Counted from the stretch's first letter, positions 34,252 through 44,629 are shown. The stretch: DNA of 64,000 bases from JACDAE01 sp963717195 (GCA_963717195.1 CAVQVR010000021.1:1054001-1118000), one strand, 5' to 3'. Notes: generated by a model not told the origin, from the letters alone. A program made the numbers and translations.

Positions 34252-36861
34252 TTATCCAATATCAGTATCGTCTTGTTCGGCACGAGCTTGTGGATAAAGA
34301 TCATGAGCTGCTGAATCTGGCGGCGGGATCATGAATGCGCTCGAATTTCCCTCATCATCAAGAGTTTCACCCTGTTCATCGGCAGAAAGATGAGGTGAAT
34401 TTTGCTCATGTAATAGCGGAATATGCTCATCGAGGTGCAAGGGAAGAAGTGTGGCATTCTTTTGGCTGTCAGGATTTTGCTCCTCCACTGGTGCTTCGAG
34501 CAGTGCCACTTCGATGACCTGGTCCATGTTCTCAACCGCTGTGAAGTGGATGCGTTGGCGAATTTTGGCGGGAATTTCAGCGAGATCCTTTTTGTTTTCT
34601 GCTGGAATAATCATTTTGGCAATTCCCGCCTGTTGTGCCGCGAGAACCTTTTCTTTTAATCCACCAATTGCAAGCACATTGCCCAGAAGCGTGATTTCGC
34701 CTGTCATAGCGAGGTCTCCACGCACTGGTCGCTTTGTGAGTGCTGATACAAGTGCGGTTGCGATAGTGATACCAGCTGATGGCCCATCTTTCGGCATAGC
34801 ATTTTCGGGCAGGTGGATATGTAGATCGGTACTATCCTGGAAATTGGGGTCGATATGCAACATGGTTGCTCGTGTACGGATGTAGGAAAGCGCGGCCATT
34901 GCCGATTCTCGCATGACATCTCCCAATTGTCCGGTAATCATCAGGTCGCCTTTGCCAACCATTGTAACGACTTCCACCTGTAACAGAATGCCCCCATTTT
35001 CAGTAACTCCCAGGCCCATTGCACTCCCGATCTGTGTACGTAACAAAGGGGCAGCAGTGTTATAGCGCGGTGAACCGAGATATTGTTCCAGGTTGCTTAC
35101 GGTGAGCCGGATATGGCTGTTGGGCTTTTCAAGTACACGCCGTGCCGTTTTACGGCAGATGTTTGCCAGTTGTCTCTCAAGGTTGCGTACCCCGGCTTCA
35201 CGCGTGTAGTCGGTAACGATATGCTCCATAGCCGGTTGCCTTATTACAAGCTGTTCTGGCGTAAGGCCGTGCTCTCTAAGCACTTTTGGCAGCAAGTGGC
35301 GCAAACCAATGTTGACCTTCTCCTCAAGCATATAACCTGGCAGGTCGATGATATCCATACGATCGGCCAACGCACGCGGAATCTGGTATTTGACGTTCCC
35401 GGTGCAGATAAAGAAGACTTCAGAGAGATCGAACGGTATTTCCATGTAATGATCAGTGAAGGTGCTGTTCTGTTGAGGATCAAGTACTTCGAGCAGGGCA
35501 GCGGAAGGATCGCCACGATATTCAGAAGAGAGTTTGTCTATTTCATCGAGCAAGAAAACCGGATTGCGCACACCGACGGTCTTCATACTTTGAATAATGC
35601 GGCCTGGTAACGCACCAACGTAGGTACGACGATGGCCACGAATCTCAGCCTCGTCATGGACACCACCCAGTGAGATGCGTGCAAACTTACGCCCTAGCGC
35701 ACGGGCGATGGAGGAACCTAGAGATGTTTTACCAACGCCTGGAGGTCCAATGAAGCAGAGGATCTGTCCCTGGCTCTCACTTTTACTCAATCCACCGCGA
35801 CTGGCCAGTTGCTCGCGTAACTGGCGAACGGCTCAGAACTCGATGATGCGCTCTTTGATACCTTCCAGGCCATAATGATCTTCGTCAAGAACGCGTCGGG
35901 TTAACTCAATATCGAAAACATCGTTACTCTGCTCAGTCCATGGCAATGCCAGCACCCAGTCAATATAAGAACGTATTACAGCAAGCTCAGCCGATTGGGC
36001 TGGTGTGCGTTCCAGGCGATCAATTTCTTTGCGTATTTTGGTTGCTACTTCAGCAGGTAAGGTTTTTTCCCTCAGTCTGGCGCGTAACTCTTCAGCTTCC
36101 GAAGACGTTTCCATACCCAGTTCTTCCTGAATGGCACGTAGCTGTTCACGCAGGTAAAACTCTTTCTGGGTACGATCTACTTGAGAACGTACTCTGCTGC
36201 GAATGGTTGTTTCGAGTTCGAGGATTTCGATCTCGTTACCCATAATCACGCAAATCTTTTCCAGGCGTTCGAGGGGATCGAAGGTTTCTCTGAGATCCTG
36301 TTGCTGTTCCATCTGTGTAACTAGATGTGCTGCAAGTGTATCCGAGAGGCGTGCCGCTGTCTTGATAGCTACAATTGAGTTAATGTCTTCTACTGAAAAG
36401 CGACGGTTCAGTTGTGCATAACGCTCGAACAGATTTGTGGCATGGCGGACGAGCGCATCGGCCTGTGGACCCTTCACCTGAGATTCGGGAGGCATAGTTA
36501 CTCTAACACGGAAGAACGGCTCGGAGTCGATGTACTCCTCGATTTTGACGCGACTGATGCCTCGTACCAGTACCTGGAGGCTGCCATCTTGCTGACGATG
36601 CATAGTTGTAACTTCAGCAAGTGCGCCGATCTCGAAAACATCTTTTGGCTGAGGATCATCAATATCGGCGTCCCGTTGCGTTGTGGTAATCAACGTCCGA
36701 TCCGGACGCATCATTGCTTCTTCAACTGCCCGCACTGTCTTCTCGCGTGCAATTGTGAGAGCGTGTCGGTTATGCGGAAACACAACAATATTTTTTAACG
36801 CCACGAGTGGATACTCGGCATCTGCATCCTGGGTTATTTCCTGGCGTTCTTGCTCACTCAT
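34252..36861 (-). CDS. lon: ATP-dependent protease Lon, interrupted by one in-frame TGA
   Basis: Serine-lysine AAA+ protease that degrades damaged and regulatory proteins. N-terminal substrate domain (LVALKNIVVFPHNRHALTI onward), coiled-coil linker (REQLRAIQEELG), Walker A GPPGVGKTS, Walker B VFLLDEIDKL, and the protease dyad Ser in PKDGPSAG and Lys in GGLKEKVLAA. An in-frame TGA at 35835-35833 (codon 343) falls in the invariant EFLAVRQLREQL segment where Leu is expected; the same frame continues without a shift. A single T-to-G change from TTA would explain it. The C-terminal ~90 residues are an acidic tail. ATG at 36861; clpX lies 75 bp upstream on the same strand. Confidence 0.9.
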
Positions 36862-36936
36862 TGGTACCCGCCTGTCTATTCTGGCTGGTCAACTGCAACG
36901 TTTGTGCAACTCCTGACGAAAGTAGATGAGCCTGCC

Positions 36937-38223
36937 TTACGCAGACTCATCTTCAGAATAAGCTGTTGTGCTGCGGTCACTGCGTGTGACTAGTAATGGT
37001 TTATTGCCCGAGCTTATAACATCCCCGTTGACCATCACTTTTTTAACATCTGTACGTGATGGAACCTCATACATAATATCGAGAAGCACATCTTCGATAA
37101 TTGTACGCAATCCTCTGGCTCCCGTGCGTTGCTTCAACGCTTGTTCGGCAACTGCCTCAAGTGCGTCGCTGGTAAAGACTAGTTCCACACGGTCGAGTTG
37201 TAGCGTTTTTTGGTACTGTTTGATGATGGCATTTTTGGGTTCCGTTAAAATACGGATCAGTGCCTCTTTATCAAGGCTGTCCAGGGATACTGCTACAGGC
37301 AAACGACCTACAAATTCAGGAATTAATCCGTACTTGAGGAGATCATCTGGAATAAGTTTAGACAGGATGGACTCTTTATGTACTTTGTCATCTACCTCTG
37401 GTTCGTTCGTACGGAAGCCAATGCTTTTGTTACTACCCAGGCGCTGCTCTACGATTTTGTCGAGTCCTTCAAATGCTCCACCGCAGATGAACAGGATGTT
37501 GGCGGTGTTGATCTGAATAAAGTCCTGGTGTGGATGCTTGCGTCCTCCCTGCGGTGGCACGTTGGCAACGGTTCCCTCAACAATTTTGAGTAGTGCCTGC
37601 TGCACACCTTCGCCTGAGACATCACGAGTGATTGAAGGATTATCAGATTTTCGGGCAATCTTGTCAATTTCATCGATGTAGACGATACCCCGCTCAGCAC
37701 GTGCTACATCAAAATCAGCTGTCTGGATGAGGCGTAGGAGGATGTTTTCAACATCCTCACCGACGTATCCTGCCTCAGTGAGCGCGGTGGCGTCTGCTAT
37801 GCAGAAGGGAACATCAAGTACTTTTGCAAGCGTTTGTGCCAGCAGAGTTTTGCCTGAACCGGTAGGGCCGATCATGAGAATGTTGCTTTTGCCTAGCTCT
37901 ACATCATCGACTTGCATGCCTACGCCGATGCGCTTGTAATGGTTGTAGACAGCGACGGCCAGTGTCTTCTTTGCCCGCTCCTGGCCGATGACATAGTGGC
38001 TCAACTGGTCATAAATTTTCTTCGGAGTGGGTATCTTTCCTGCCTGGAGGCGTGGCTTGGCAACGGTGGCCTGCTCTTCCTCAATGATTTCTCGACAGAG
38101 ATCAATACATTCGTCGCAAATATAGACTCCACCGGGACCAGCAATTAACCTTTGAACCTGGTCCTGACTCTTGCCACAAAATGAGCAACGGTAGGTCGTA
38201 CGCATATTTTTTGAGTTAGCCAC
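36937..38223 (-). CDS. clpX: ClpX, ATP-binding subunit of ClpXP
   Basis: AAA+ unfoldase that feeds proteins to ClpP. N-terminal zinc-binding domain with four Cys (CSFCGKSQ ... CDECIDLC), Walker A GPTGSGKTLLAQ, Walker B IVYIDEIDKI, pore loop GYVGED, sensor residues (PEFVGRLPV and TGARGLR). The ClpP-binding loop appears as IGFRTN rather than the usual IGF-G, close to consensus. The GTG at 38223 is preceded by AAAGGTGA; a GTG at 38232 is an alternative. It follows tig; clpP, which normally lies between tig and clpX, is absent. Confidence 0.95.
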   Translation of the reverse strand: MANSKNMRTTYRCSFCGKSQDQVQRLIAGPGGVYICDECIDLCREIIEEEQATVAKPRLQAGKIPTPKKIYDQLSHYVIGQERAKKTLAVAVYNHYKRIGVGMQVDDVELGKSNILMIGPTGSGKTLLAQTLAKVLDVPFCIADATALTEAGYVGEDVENILLRLIQTADFDVARAERGIVYIDEIDKIARKSDNPSITRDVSGEGVQQALLKIVEGTVANVPPQGGRKHPHQDFIQINTANILFICGGAFEGLDKIVEQRLGSNKSIGFRTNEPEVDDKVHKESILSKLIPDDLLKYGLIPEFVGRLPVAVSLDSLDKEALIRILTEPKNAIIKQYQKTLQLDRVELVFTSDALEAVAEQALKQRTGARGLRTIIEDVLLDIMYEVPSRTDVKKVMVNGDVISSGNKPLLVTRSDRSTTAYSEDESA

Positions 38224-38272
38224 GTCTATCACCTTTCATACAAGTGCGACAACGCACCCGATGGTCGCATTT

Positions 38273-39721
38273 CTACTCTACTGTCTCAGCTTCTGATTCG
38301 TCAGGTAAAGGTGCTGCTTCTACAGCAGCTTCAATCGTGCTTTCGACTTCGAGGTTATCCGCTGAAACGTCTTCACCGGAAAGAGCAGCAGCCCTGGCAT
38401 TATCTTCGCTTACCTCTTCTGCATCTTCTACATAGCTCTCCTCGTCAGGATCAGGATCCGTTGTCAGTTCTACTAAGCGTGATAGAGTCTTTTCCTGTCG
38501 GAAGCTAAGTGCCAGTCCACGGATCTGATCTTCTGTGCGTGGCAATTCTTCGCCTGCCTGTGCATATGCCTGGAAAATCTGTTCTATTTCTGTAGCTTCG
38601 ACAGTAATGTTCTCTTGACGCGCTACTTCATCTAATACAAGGGCACGCTTTACGCGGTTCTCAGCATCAGGTTGCAATTCTTTCCGGTACTCGTCGCGAT
38701 TCTTACGTACCATCATCAGGTACTGATCCATCGACATATGCTGAGCCTCCAGCATATGGGAGAGGCGATGCTCTATCTCTTCTATTTCCTCTTCAACCAG
38801 TAAAGGATGAATGGTAATCTGTGCTTGCTCAATAACTGCATTTAAAACCTTGTCACGTAATTCATCACGCACACGACGCTTTTTATTTTCAAGAATATTG
38901 TCACTAATCCCCTTACTAAGATCCTCTAATGTGTGATACTGGTCTTCGCTAACCTTTGCAGCAAACGCATCATCCAATTCTGGCAGGTGTTTTTCCTCTA
39001 TTTTGTGCAGTGTGATTGTGTAGTCTGCCTGCTTACCAGCCAGTTTTGTATTGGTGTAATCTTCAGGGATGGTAGTTGTGAACGACTTCGTCTCGCCTGG
39101 TTGCATCCCTACTACCTGCTCATCCATACCCACGAACAGACCCTGGCGCTCCCTTGTAAGCTCAAACGGGTTGTCTTTCAGGTCCGAGATGCTCTGATCT
39201 TCAGAAGTAAGTTTGAGGTCAACGGTAACACGGTCATTGTAATCTGCAGCGCGTTCAATGGTATTCCATTCAACCTGCCGGTTTCTGAGCGCTTCTAACT
39301 CTTTATCGACTTCCTCTGAGGTCACACTAACATCTTCTCGTTCGAAGTGTAACGAACGATAGTCACCGAGGGTGGTAGGGGTCACAATAGGAACCGTCAG
39401 GCTGAAGTGATAGGGCTGGCCCATTTCAAAAGCCGGTGCATCCAATTGGGGTTGTGAGATAGGAGTCAGTTCATGCTCTTTCACTGTGTTACGATAAGTC
39501 TCTGTGATAAGGTCGTCAAGACCTTCCTGATAGATATATTCTTTCCCTATCTTCCGTTCGAGCAATGAGCGTGGAGCCTTTCCTCGCCGGAAGCCTTGTA
39601 CATCGACTTTTTTGACCAGTTTATGATATGCCTTATCTGAGGCTTTTTCCATCTCGTCCCAGCTTATTTCTACGTCAAGGACGGCCTCACTCGTTGGCAA
39701 CTTTTCAACAGAGACCTTCAC
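38273..39721 (-). CDS. tig: Trigger factor
   Basis: Ribosome-associated chaperone and peptidyl-prolyl isomerase. The ribosome-binding signature GFRRGKAPRSLLERKIGKEYI is at about residues 43-62. The PPIase domain (about 150-240, with NDRVTVDLKLTSEDQ) and the C-terminal helical chaperone domain follow. An acidic C-terminal extension of ~50 residues (DPDPDEESYVEDAEEVSED...) exceeds the usual length. ATG at 39721 with GGAGG upstream. Lies 50 bp upstream of clpX on the same strand. Confidence 0.93.
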   Translation of the reverse strand: MKVSVEKLPTSEAVLDVEISWDEMEKASDKAYHKLVKKVDVQGFRRGKAPRSLLERKIGKEYIYQEGLDDLITETYRNTVKEHELTPISQPQLDAPAFEMGQPYHFSLTVPIVTPTTLGDYRSLHFEREDVSVTSEEVDKELEALRNRQVEWNTIERAADYNDRVTVDLKLTSEDQSISDLKDNPFELTRERQGLFVGMDEQVVGMQPGETKSFTTTIPEDYTNTKLAGKQADYTITLHKIEEKHLPELDDAFAAKVSEDQYHTLEDLSKGISDNILENKKRRVRDELRDKVLNAVIEQAQITIHPLLVEEEIEEIEHRLSHMLEAQHMSMDQYLMMVRKNRDEYRKELQPDAENRVKRALVLDEVARQENITVEATEIEQIFQAYAQAGEELPRTEDQIRGLALSFRQEKTLSRLVELTTDPDPDEESYVEDAEEVSEDNARAAALSGEDVSADNLEVESTIEAAVEAAPLPDESEAETVE

Positions 39722-40002
39722 GTTTCCTCCACAGATTCTTTTCTAAGAAGTTTACTTAATACTATTGTACTGCACGGTTATGCGCAGTCTTTTCCTGAAT
39801 ATATACGTACTAGTGATACTATACCCCAGGAAGCACAGAGAGGCAATCACCACCCATAGACCGCCCTACAACAGCATTAGTAGTTTTCATACTCTGGCAT
39901 TTATCAAAGTGTTATGATCTATGTGTTATGTGGACTGCGTGTGTACTTGCTTCATCAGGACGGTGACAACTCTTCTCGTTGCCTCCAACCCAGACACATT
40001 AG

Positions 40003-40074
40003 AGCGGGAGACGGGGATCGAACCCGCGACTTTCTCCTTGGCAAGGAGATGCTCTACCACTGAGCCACTCCCGC
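40003..40074 (-). tRNA. tRNA-Gly(GCC)
   Basis: Acceptor GCGGGAG/CTCCCGC, anticodon stem TCTCC/GGAGA with loop TTGCCAA (anticodon GCC), T arm GCGGG-TTCGATC-CCCGT. On the minus strand, 25 bp downstream of tRNA-Leu. Confidence 0.92.
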
Positions 40075-40099
40075 AACTTCCGAAACTCCTTCTGCATGA

Positions 40100-40182
40100 T
40101 GGGCGGTGAGAGACTCGAACTCTCACGGTTCATCACCAACAGATCCTAAGTCTGTCCTGTCTACCAATTTCAGCAACCGCCC
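40100..40182 (-). tRNA. tRNA-Leu(TAG)
   Basis: 83-nt class II tRNA. Acceptor GGGCGGT/ACCGCCC, anticodon stem ACAGA/TCTGT with loop CTTAGGA (anticodon TAG), long variable arm (TGGTGATGAACCG) and T arm GAGAG-TTCGAGT-CTCTC. Discriminator A. Confidence 0.92.
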
Positions 40183-40491
40183 CTGGCCTCAGCATGAAGG
40201 TACAATGTTCCCACCTGTGGATAATACATCAGTGACTTCCTCTATGTCAAGACAGTTCGCCCTCACTGAAACTTTTAGACCATTTTCCTGCCCACGTAAG
40301 TAATATAGGAACAATAAACTCGCCCGCAAACTACCTGGATCACCTATCTAAACTCTCATCTGAAGCACTTTATTCCCCTTCTCATTTATATGGTACACTC
40401 AAAGAGAAGCGAGAAGTCCTTTTGTGCCGTTTTACCATTGGATGGTAAAATGTCATAAACTATAAAACATACACAACAGGACCACTTACAC
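40183..40491. promoter_or_regulatory. Intergenic region upstream of ppk1 with an inverted repeat
   Basis: About 310 bp between divergent tRNAs and ppk1. The one clear element is the perfect inverted repeat TTTTACCAT-TGG-ATGGTAAAA (40430-40450), 42 bp before the ppk1 ATG. It could be an operator or a 5'-UTR hairpin. Confidence 0.45.
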
Positions 40492-42636
40492 ATGAATCAC
40501 AACACACGAGTGACTTCCACTCCCACAGATTTGGAGCGACCTGACCTTTACATTAACCGGGAACTGAGTTGGATTGAATTTAATCGTCGTGTCTTTAAGG
40601 AGGCGCTGGATAGCCGTCATCCCCTTCTGGAACGCGTTAAATTCATCTCTATCTTTGAAACAAATCTTGATGAGTTTATTATGATTCGCCTGGCTGGTAT
40701 AAAAGATCAGGTTGCTTCGCGTAAAACATTGCGTAGTCACGATGGACGTACTGCTGAGCAACAATTGACCGTCATCCGCCGCACGCTGGCTCCTCTTGTT
40801 CAGGAAGTGCGGCAGTATTGGCGCAACGAACTCTTGCCTCTCCTGGCAGAGCAGTACATTTATGTTCTTGATTATGAGCAATTGGATGAGCAGCAACGTA
40901 GTGTGATGCGAACGTACTTTGAGAACGAGATTTTTCCAGTTCTTACGCCTCTTGCAGTTGACTCAGGACATCGTTTCCCACATATCTCTAATCTGAGCCT
41001 GAATCTGGCAGTGGTGATCGGTGAGAACTTTGCACGTGTGAAGGTTCCTCCCTCCCTTCCACGGCTGGTTCCTGTTCCAATGGAGGTAGATGATGGAGAG
41101 CCCCAGAGGGTTGCTTTTGTCTGGATCGAACAGGTGATTGCAGCTAATTTAAGTATGCTCTTTCCAGGCTTTGATGTGTGGGAATCCTATCCTTTCCGTG
41201 TATTGCGTGATGCTGACATTGAGTTACAGGAGGATGAAGCCTCCGATCTGTTAGAGTACATCGAGCAGGAGGTGCGAGATCGCCGTTTTGGGGCCGTTGT
41301 CGATCTCGCTGTGAATCCCTCTATGCCTCTGCGTGTTCGTAATCTGTTGCTGAATGGTCTGGAGATTACCGCTCAGGATTTGACTGTTATTGATGGTCCT
41401 CTGGGTATGGGTGATGTGATGGAGCTGCATGCTCTTCCACGGTCGGATCTGAAGGATGTGCCCTTTACTCCTCGGATTCCGATGTTCCTCCAGAGAGGGG
41501 CTGATATGTTCTCAGCTATCCGTAAGCGAGATATCCTGTTGCATCATCCTTACGATAGCTTTAATAGTGTGGTTGAGTTTATTCGCATGGCTGCTGAGGA
41601 TCCAGATGTACTTACTATCAAGCAGACGCTCTATCGCATAGGATCAAACTCGCCTATCGTTACGCATCTTTTGCAGGCGGTTGAAAATGGGAAACAGGTA
41701 GCAGTTCTTGTTGAGTTAAAGGCACGTTTTGATGAGGAGAATAATATTGAGTGGGCACGGAAACTGGAAAAGGCAGGTGTCCATGTTGTGTATGGCTTGA
41801 TTGGCTTGAAGACACATGCGAAGATAGCACTGGTTGTTCGTAGGGAGGAGGAGGGTCTACGCCGTTACCTTCACCTGGGCACAGGAAATTATAATGCCTC
41901 GACGGCAAAGATTTATGAAGATCTCTGTCTGTTTAGCTGTGAACCAGACTTTGGTGCCGATGCAACTACGCTCTTCAATGCGTTGACAGGTTACTCGCGA
42001 AAGAACTCTTATCGCAAATTGCTCGTTGCACCGGTGGGGCTACGTCGTAGCATTTCAGAGTTCATTGAGCGTGAGATTCGCCTGCACGAGCAATATGGAA
42101 ATGGTCGCCTGATCTTTAAAATGAATGCGTTGACCGATCCTGGTATCGTGCGTCTCCTTTATCGGGCCGCACAGGCTGGGGTAAATATAGATCTCATTAT
42201 TCGCGGCATGTGTTGTCTCTGTCCCTGTGTTCCTGGGATCAGTGAGAATATTCGTGTGCGTAGCCTTATTGGGCGCTTTCTGGAACATAGCCGCGTTTAC
42301 TATTTTGGTAACAATGGAGATGCGGAAATTTACCTGGGGAGCGCCGACATGATGCAGCGCAACCTGAATGCTCGTGTTGAGACGCTCTTTCCTATAGATG
42401 CTTTGGAGCTACGTGAGGCTATTCTGAAACGTCTCCTGGAGCCTCAATTAGCCGATACAGCTAATGCATATGAGCTGCAATCGGATGGAAGCTATATACA
42501 TGTTCGTCCAGATGAGGGTAAGCAGCCGTTCGACAGTCAGGCGTATTCTATTCAGCATCCATTGTTTGAAATGGATGTTGAAGACGATGAAGCTTCACCG
42601 GACAAGACGATTAGTGCTATTCCATCGAGTGCTTAA
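40492..42636 (+). CDS. ppk1: Polyphosphate kinase Ppk1
   Basis: Polymerises the gamma-phosphate of ATP into polyphosphate, reversibly. N domain (INRELSWIEFNRRVFKEA), head domain (about residues 120-310) and two C-terminal phospholipase D-like domains. The autophosphorylated His lies in LKTHAKIALVVRRE, followed by LHLGTGNYN; the second His region is in IIRGMCCLCPCVPGISENIRV ... HSRVYYF. 714 aa, normal length. ATG at 40492 preceded by ACAGGA. Inverted repeat 40430-40450 lies in the leader. Confidence 0.95.
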   Translation: MNHNTRVTSTPTDLERPDLYINRELSWIEFNRRVFKEALDSRHPLLERVKFISIFETNLDEFIMIRLAGIKDQVASRKTLRSHDGRTAEQQLTVIRRTLAPLVQEVRQYWRNELLPLLAEQYIYVLDYEQLDEQQRSVMRTYFENEIFPVLTPLAVDSGHRFPHISNLSLNLAVVIGENFARVKVPPSLPRLVPVPMEVDDGEPQRVAFVWIEQVIAANLSMLFPGFDVWESYPFRVLRDADIELQEDEASDLLEYIEQEVRDRRFGAVVDLAVNPSMPLRVRNLLLNGLEITAQDLTVIDGPLGMGDVMELHALPRSDLKDVPFTPRIPMFLQRGADMFSAIRKRDILLHHPYDSFNSVVEFIRMAAEDPDVLTIKQTLYRIGSNSPIVTHLLQAVENGKQVAVLVELKARFDEENNIEWARKLEKAGVHVVYGLIGLKTHAKIALVVRREEEGLRRYLHLGTGNYNASTAKIYEDLCLFSCEPDFGADATTLFNALTGYSRKNSYRKLLVAPVGLRRSISEFIEREIRLHEQYGNGRLIFKMNALTDPGIVRLLYRAAQAGVNIDLIIRGMCCLCPCVPGISENIRVRSLIGRFLEHSRVYYFGNNGDAEIYLGSADMMQRNLNARVETLFPIDALELREAILKRLLEPQLADTANAYELQSDGSYIHVRPDEGKQPFDSQAYSIQHPLFEMDVEDDEASPDKTISAIPSSA

Positions 42637-42643
42637 AAAAGGC

Positions 42644-42673
42644 TTGACGAGATGGGAAGGAACATGTTATAGT
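42644..42673 (+). promoter_or_regulatory. Promoter of tRNA-Phe
   Basis: TTGACG (42644-42649), 18-bp spacer, TATAGT (42668-42673), about 20 bp before the tRNA. Confidence 0.7.
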
Positions 42674-42692
42674 GGGGCACACAAACGTAAGC

Positions 42693-42765
<73 letters not shown>

Positions 42766-42787
42766 CCTCCCTACTTGTAGGATGACG

Positions 42788-42824
42788 CCTCCAGCCGCAT
42801 CTAGAGCCGCTGGAGGTGTTTTTT
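42788..42824 (+). terminator. Intrinsic terminator after tRNA-Phe
   Basis: CCTCCAGC (42788-42795) / GCTGGAGG (42809-42816) followed by TGTTTTTT. Confidence 0.85.
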
Positions 42825-42993
42825 ATCCAACTTTTCCCTTAATGTAGCAACCGTGTAGCAACCGATTTATCTATCTTTTGGGCTTCTTATTCACTCAGCG
42901 CGAGAGCGGACCCTCTTGTGACGAAACAAAAAGCTGCTTCGTTTTTTACTGCATGTCTTCTACTTGTATGGAAAAGCGAAAGGAAAACAGACG

Positions 42994-43710
42994 ATGCAGG
43001 CATCGACATTCCGTACTCGCGTTGGTCCCATCATCAGCGTGTTGGGAAGCACACTGATGGTAGTTGGCTTCTCCCTCCCACTATTCGTTACGCAGCCTCC
43101 AACCAATACTCAGTTCTCCAACCCCTATCCACCTGTGTTGAACGGATGGCAGGTGATCAGTTTTTGGGCTGGCTCTACCAATCGATATCTTGCTTTGACA
43201 GCCATTGCCCCTGTAGTCGTACTTTTGCTCCTTCCGACAGTGATCATTCTGAGCACCAGTCTTCTGATGCTCTTTCAAGAAGGCCCTCTTCTCGTAACCA
43301 AAACACGCTCGCTCGCAAGCTTTGCCAGCATTGGTGTGTTGTGCGGTTTTTTCCTGTATTCCTTTTTCCTGAATTGGACTGGCTCGCCTAGTGGAGCAGA
43401 TGCGCTTCCAGAAATCAATCTGGGTCCAGGAGTCTGGCTTCTGCTCTCTGGCACAGTATTGAGCGGGATAGGAATGGGAATCGCGAGCATTGGTGCCATA
43501 CTTGGTGCCATCTCCGGGATGTTCATCGGCTACTTTCTGTGCTATCTGCCCATTATCATCCCTGGCATAGCAACCTTACTGCGTGGGCTCAATCCTCTGG
43601 CAGTAATCTCCCTGTTTATTCTACTCGGTTGCACCCTCGGTGGATGGGTTTTCTCAGGAGGAAAAGTTCGGTTGAGCTTTATCTGGATGAATTTTAGCGA
43701 TCACCTTTAA
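42994..43710 (+). CDS. Polytopic membrane protein of unknown function
   Basis: About 238 aa with five to six predicted membrane helices, including LAVISLFILLGCTLGGWVF at the C-terminus. The loop after TM1 carries NPYPPVLNGWQVISFW. I do not recognise a family. The start is ATG 42994 behind AAGGAAA; an upstream TTG at 42964 has no ribosome-binding site. Monocistronic by spacing. Confidence 0.65.
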   Translation: MQASTFRTRVGPIISVLGSTLMVVGFSLPLFVTQPPTNTQFSNPYPPVLNGWQVISFWAGSTNRYLALTAIAPVVVLLLLPTVIILSTSLLMLFQEGPLLVTKTRSLASFASIGVLCGFFLYSFFLNWTGSPSGADALPEINLGPGVWLLLSGTVLSGIGMGIASIGAILGAISGMFIGYFLCYLPIIIPGIATLLRGLNPLAVISLFILLGCTLGGWVFSGGKVRLSFIWMNFSDHL

Positions 43711-44115
43711 GCAGGAAGTCACGGCCTTCTTCAAAGACTCTATGAACAATGAAGCGATAAAGCAATAGTTTTGCATATGTGTCTCTGACAATTACTGAAG
43801 AATAGCTATATCTGGTACTCTATAGTTCTGCATGGTGAGAGTACATGACCAACTTATACAATTTGTGATATAAATGCAGTGATGAAGGAGCGCTAAATGA
43901 AATTGCTCGTTATGTTAATCAAAGGCAAACCCATTGACAGGCATTAGTGACTGATATATCCTAACACTAGTATATGTCCTGAGAGTAGGTCAGGGATTTT
44001 ATGAAGCTGAAAGCCAGGGACTTATTGTTGGTGGCTCTACATCAATGAACGTTGTATATTCAGAAGAGATAGGTTATAACAGTGCTCACACTGCCCTGTG
44101 GAAAGGTTCCCAACG
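43711..44115 (+). promoter_or_regulatory. Upstream region of the Rrf2 operon: promoter and operator-like repeat
   Basis: About 400 bp. A promoter TTGACA (43934-43939), 17-bp spacer, TATCCT (43957-43962) is followed just past the expected start by the inverted repeat CCTGA-GAGTAGG-TCAGG (43978-43994). That placement suits repression by the Rrf2 protein encoded next. A 16-codon ATG frame (43897-43947, MKLLVMLIKGKPIDRH) with GGAG upstream overlaps the promoter and is not called as a gene. Confidence 0.55.
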
Positions 44116-44556
44116 ATGAAGCTAACAATGAAAGGGGATTACGGCCTGCGTGCGATGCTCGATATGGCCGCTTATTATGGACAGGGCCCGATTGAAAGTT
44201 CTGATATTGCCAGAAGGCAATACGTTCCTGAGCAATATCTTGATCAAATTCTGATGGTATTACGTAAAGAGGGTCTGGTAAAAAGCGTTCGTGGACCAAA
44301 GGGTGGGCACATGTTGGCGAAGCATCCCGGACAGATTTCTATGGCCCAGGTGATGCAGGCGTTGGAGGGTTATGTGCCACCGATGGAATGTTTACCCAAT
44401 CCAGATTTTTGCAAGCTTTCCCCCGGTTGCGCCCTGCGTGAGGTCTGGCAAAAAATAGATGAGATGACGCAACAGATACTCGCTTCTACGACAATAGAGG
44501 AACTGGCACAGCGACATAGAACGGAAGAAAGTACGGAGACAATGTACTATATCTGA
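44116..44556 (+). CDS. Rrf2-family iron-sulfur transcriptional regulator
   Basis: 146 aa. Winged helix KLTMKGDYGLRAMLDMA ... SDIARRQYVPEQYLDQILMVLRKEGLVKSVRGPKGG, then the Fe-S ligand loop ECLPNPDFCKLSPGCAL (C-x6-C-x5-C), as in IscR/NsrR-type members. The ATG at 44116 follows GGAAAGG at good spacing. It heads an operon with a receiver protein and a cysteine synthase, so it probably senses iron-sulfur or cysteine status, by analogy with IscR and CymR. Confidence 0.9.
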   Translation: MKLTMKGDYGLRAMLDMAAYYGQGPIESSDIARRQYVPEQYLDQILMVLRKEGLVKSVRGPKGGHMLAKHPGQISMAQVMQALEGYVPPMECLPNPDFCKLSPGCALREVWQKIDEMTQQILASTTIEELAQRHRTEESTETMYYI

Positions 44557-44587
44557 TTATCAGGATTTTTGTGGTGGAGGAGGCGCG

Positions 44588-44629
44588 ATGGTGGCTGAAC
44601 AGGAAAAGGGGTTGGTAGCACGTGGCTGA
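44588..44629 (+). CDS. Possible 13-codon leader ORF before the receiver gene
   Basis: ATG at 44588 behind a strong GGAGGAGG encodes MVAEQEKGLVARG and stops inside the GTG start region of the following gene (overlap 44622-44629). It may couple translation of the receiver gene, which itself has no good ribosome-binding site. It could also be a chance frame. Confidence 0.35.
   Translation: MVAEQEKGLVARG

Noticed and set aside
35833..35835. Selenocysteine at the lon TGA
   Set aside because: Leucine is expected there, Lon is not a known selenoprotein, and no selenocysteine tRNA was identified.
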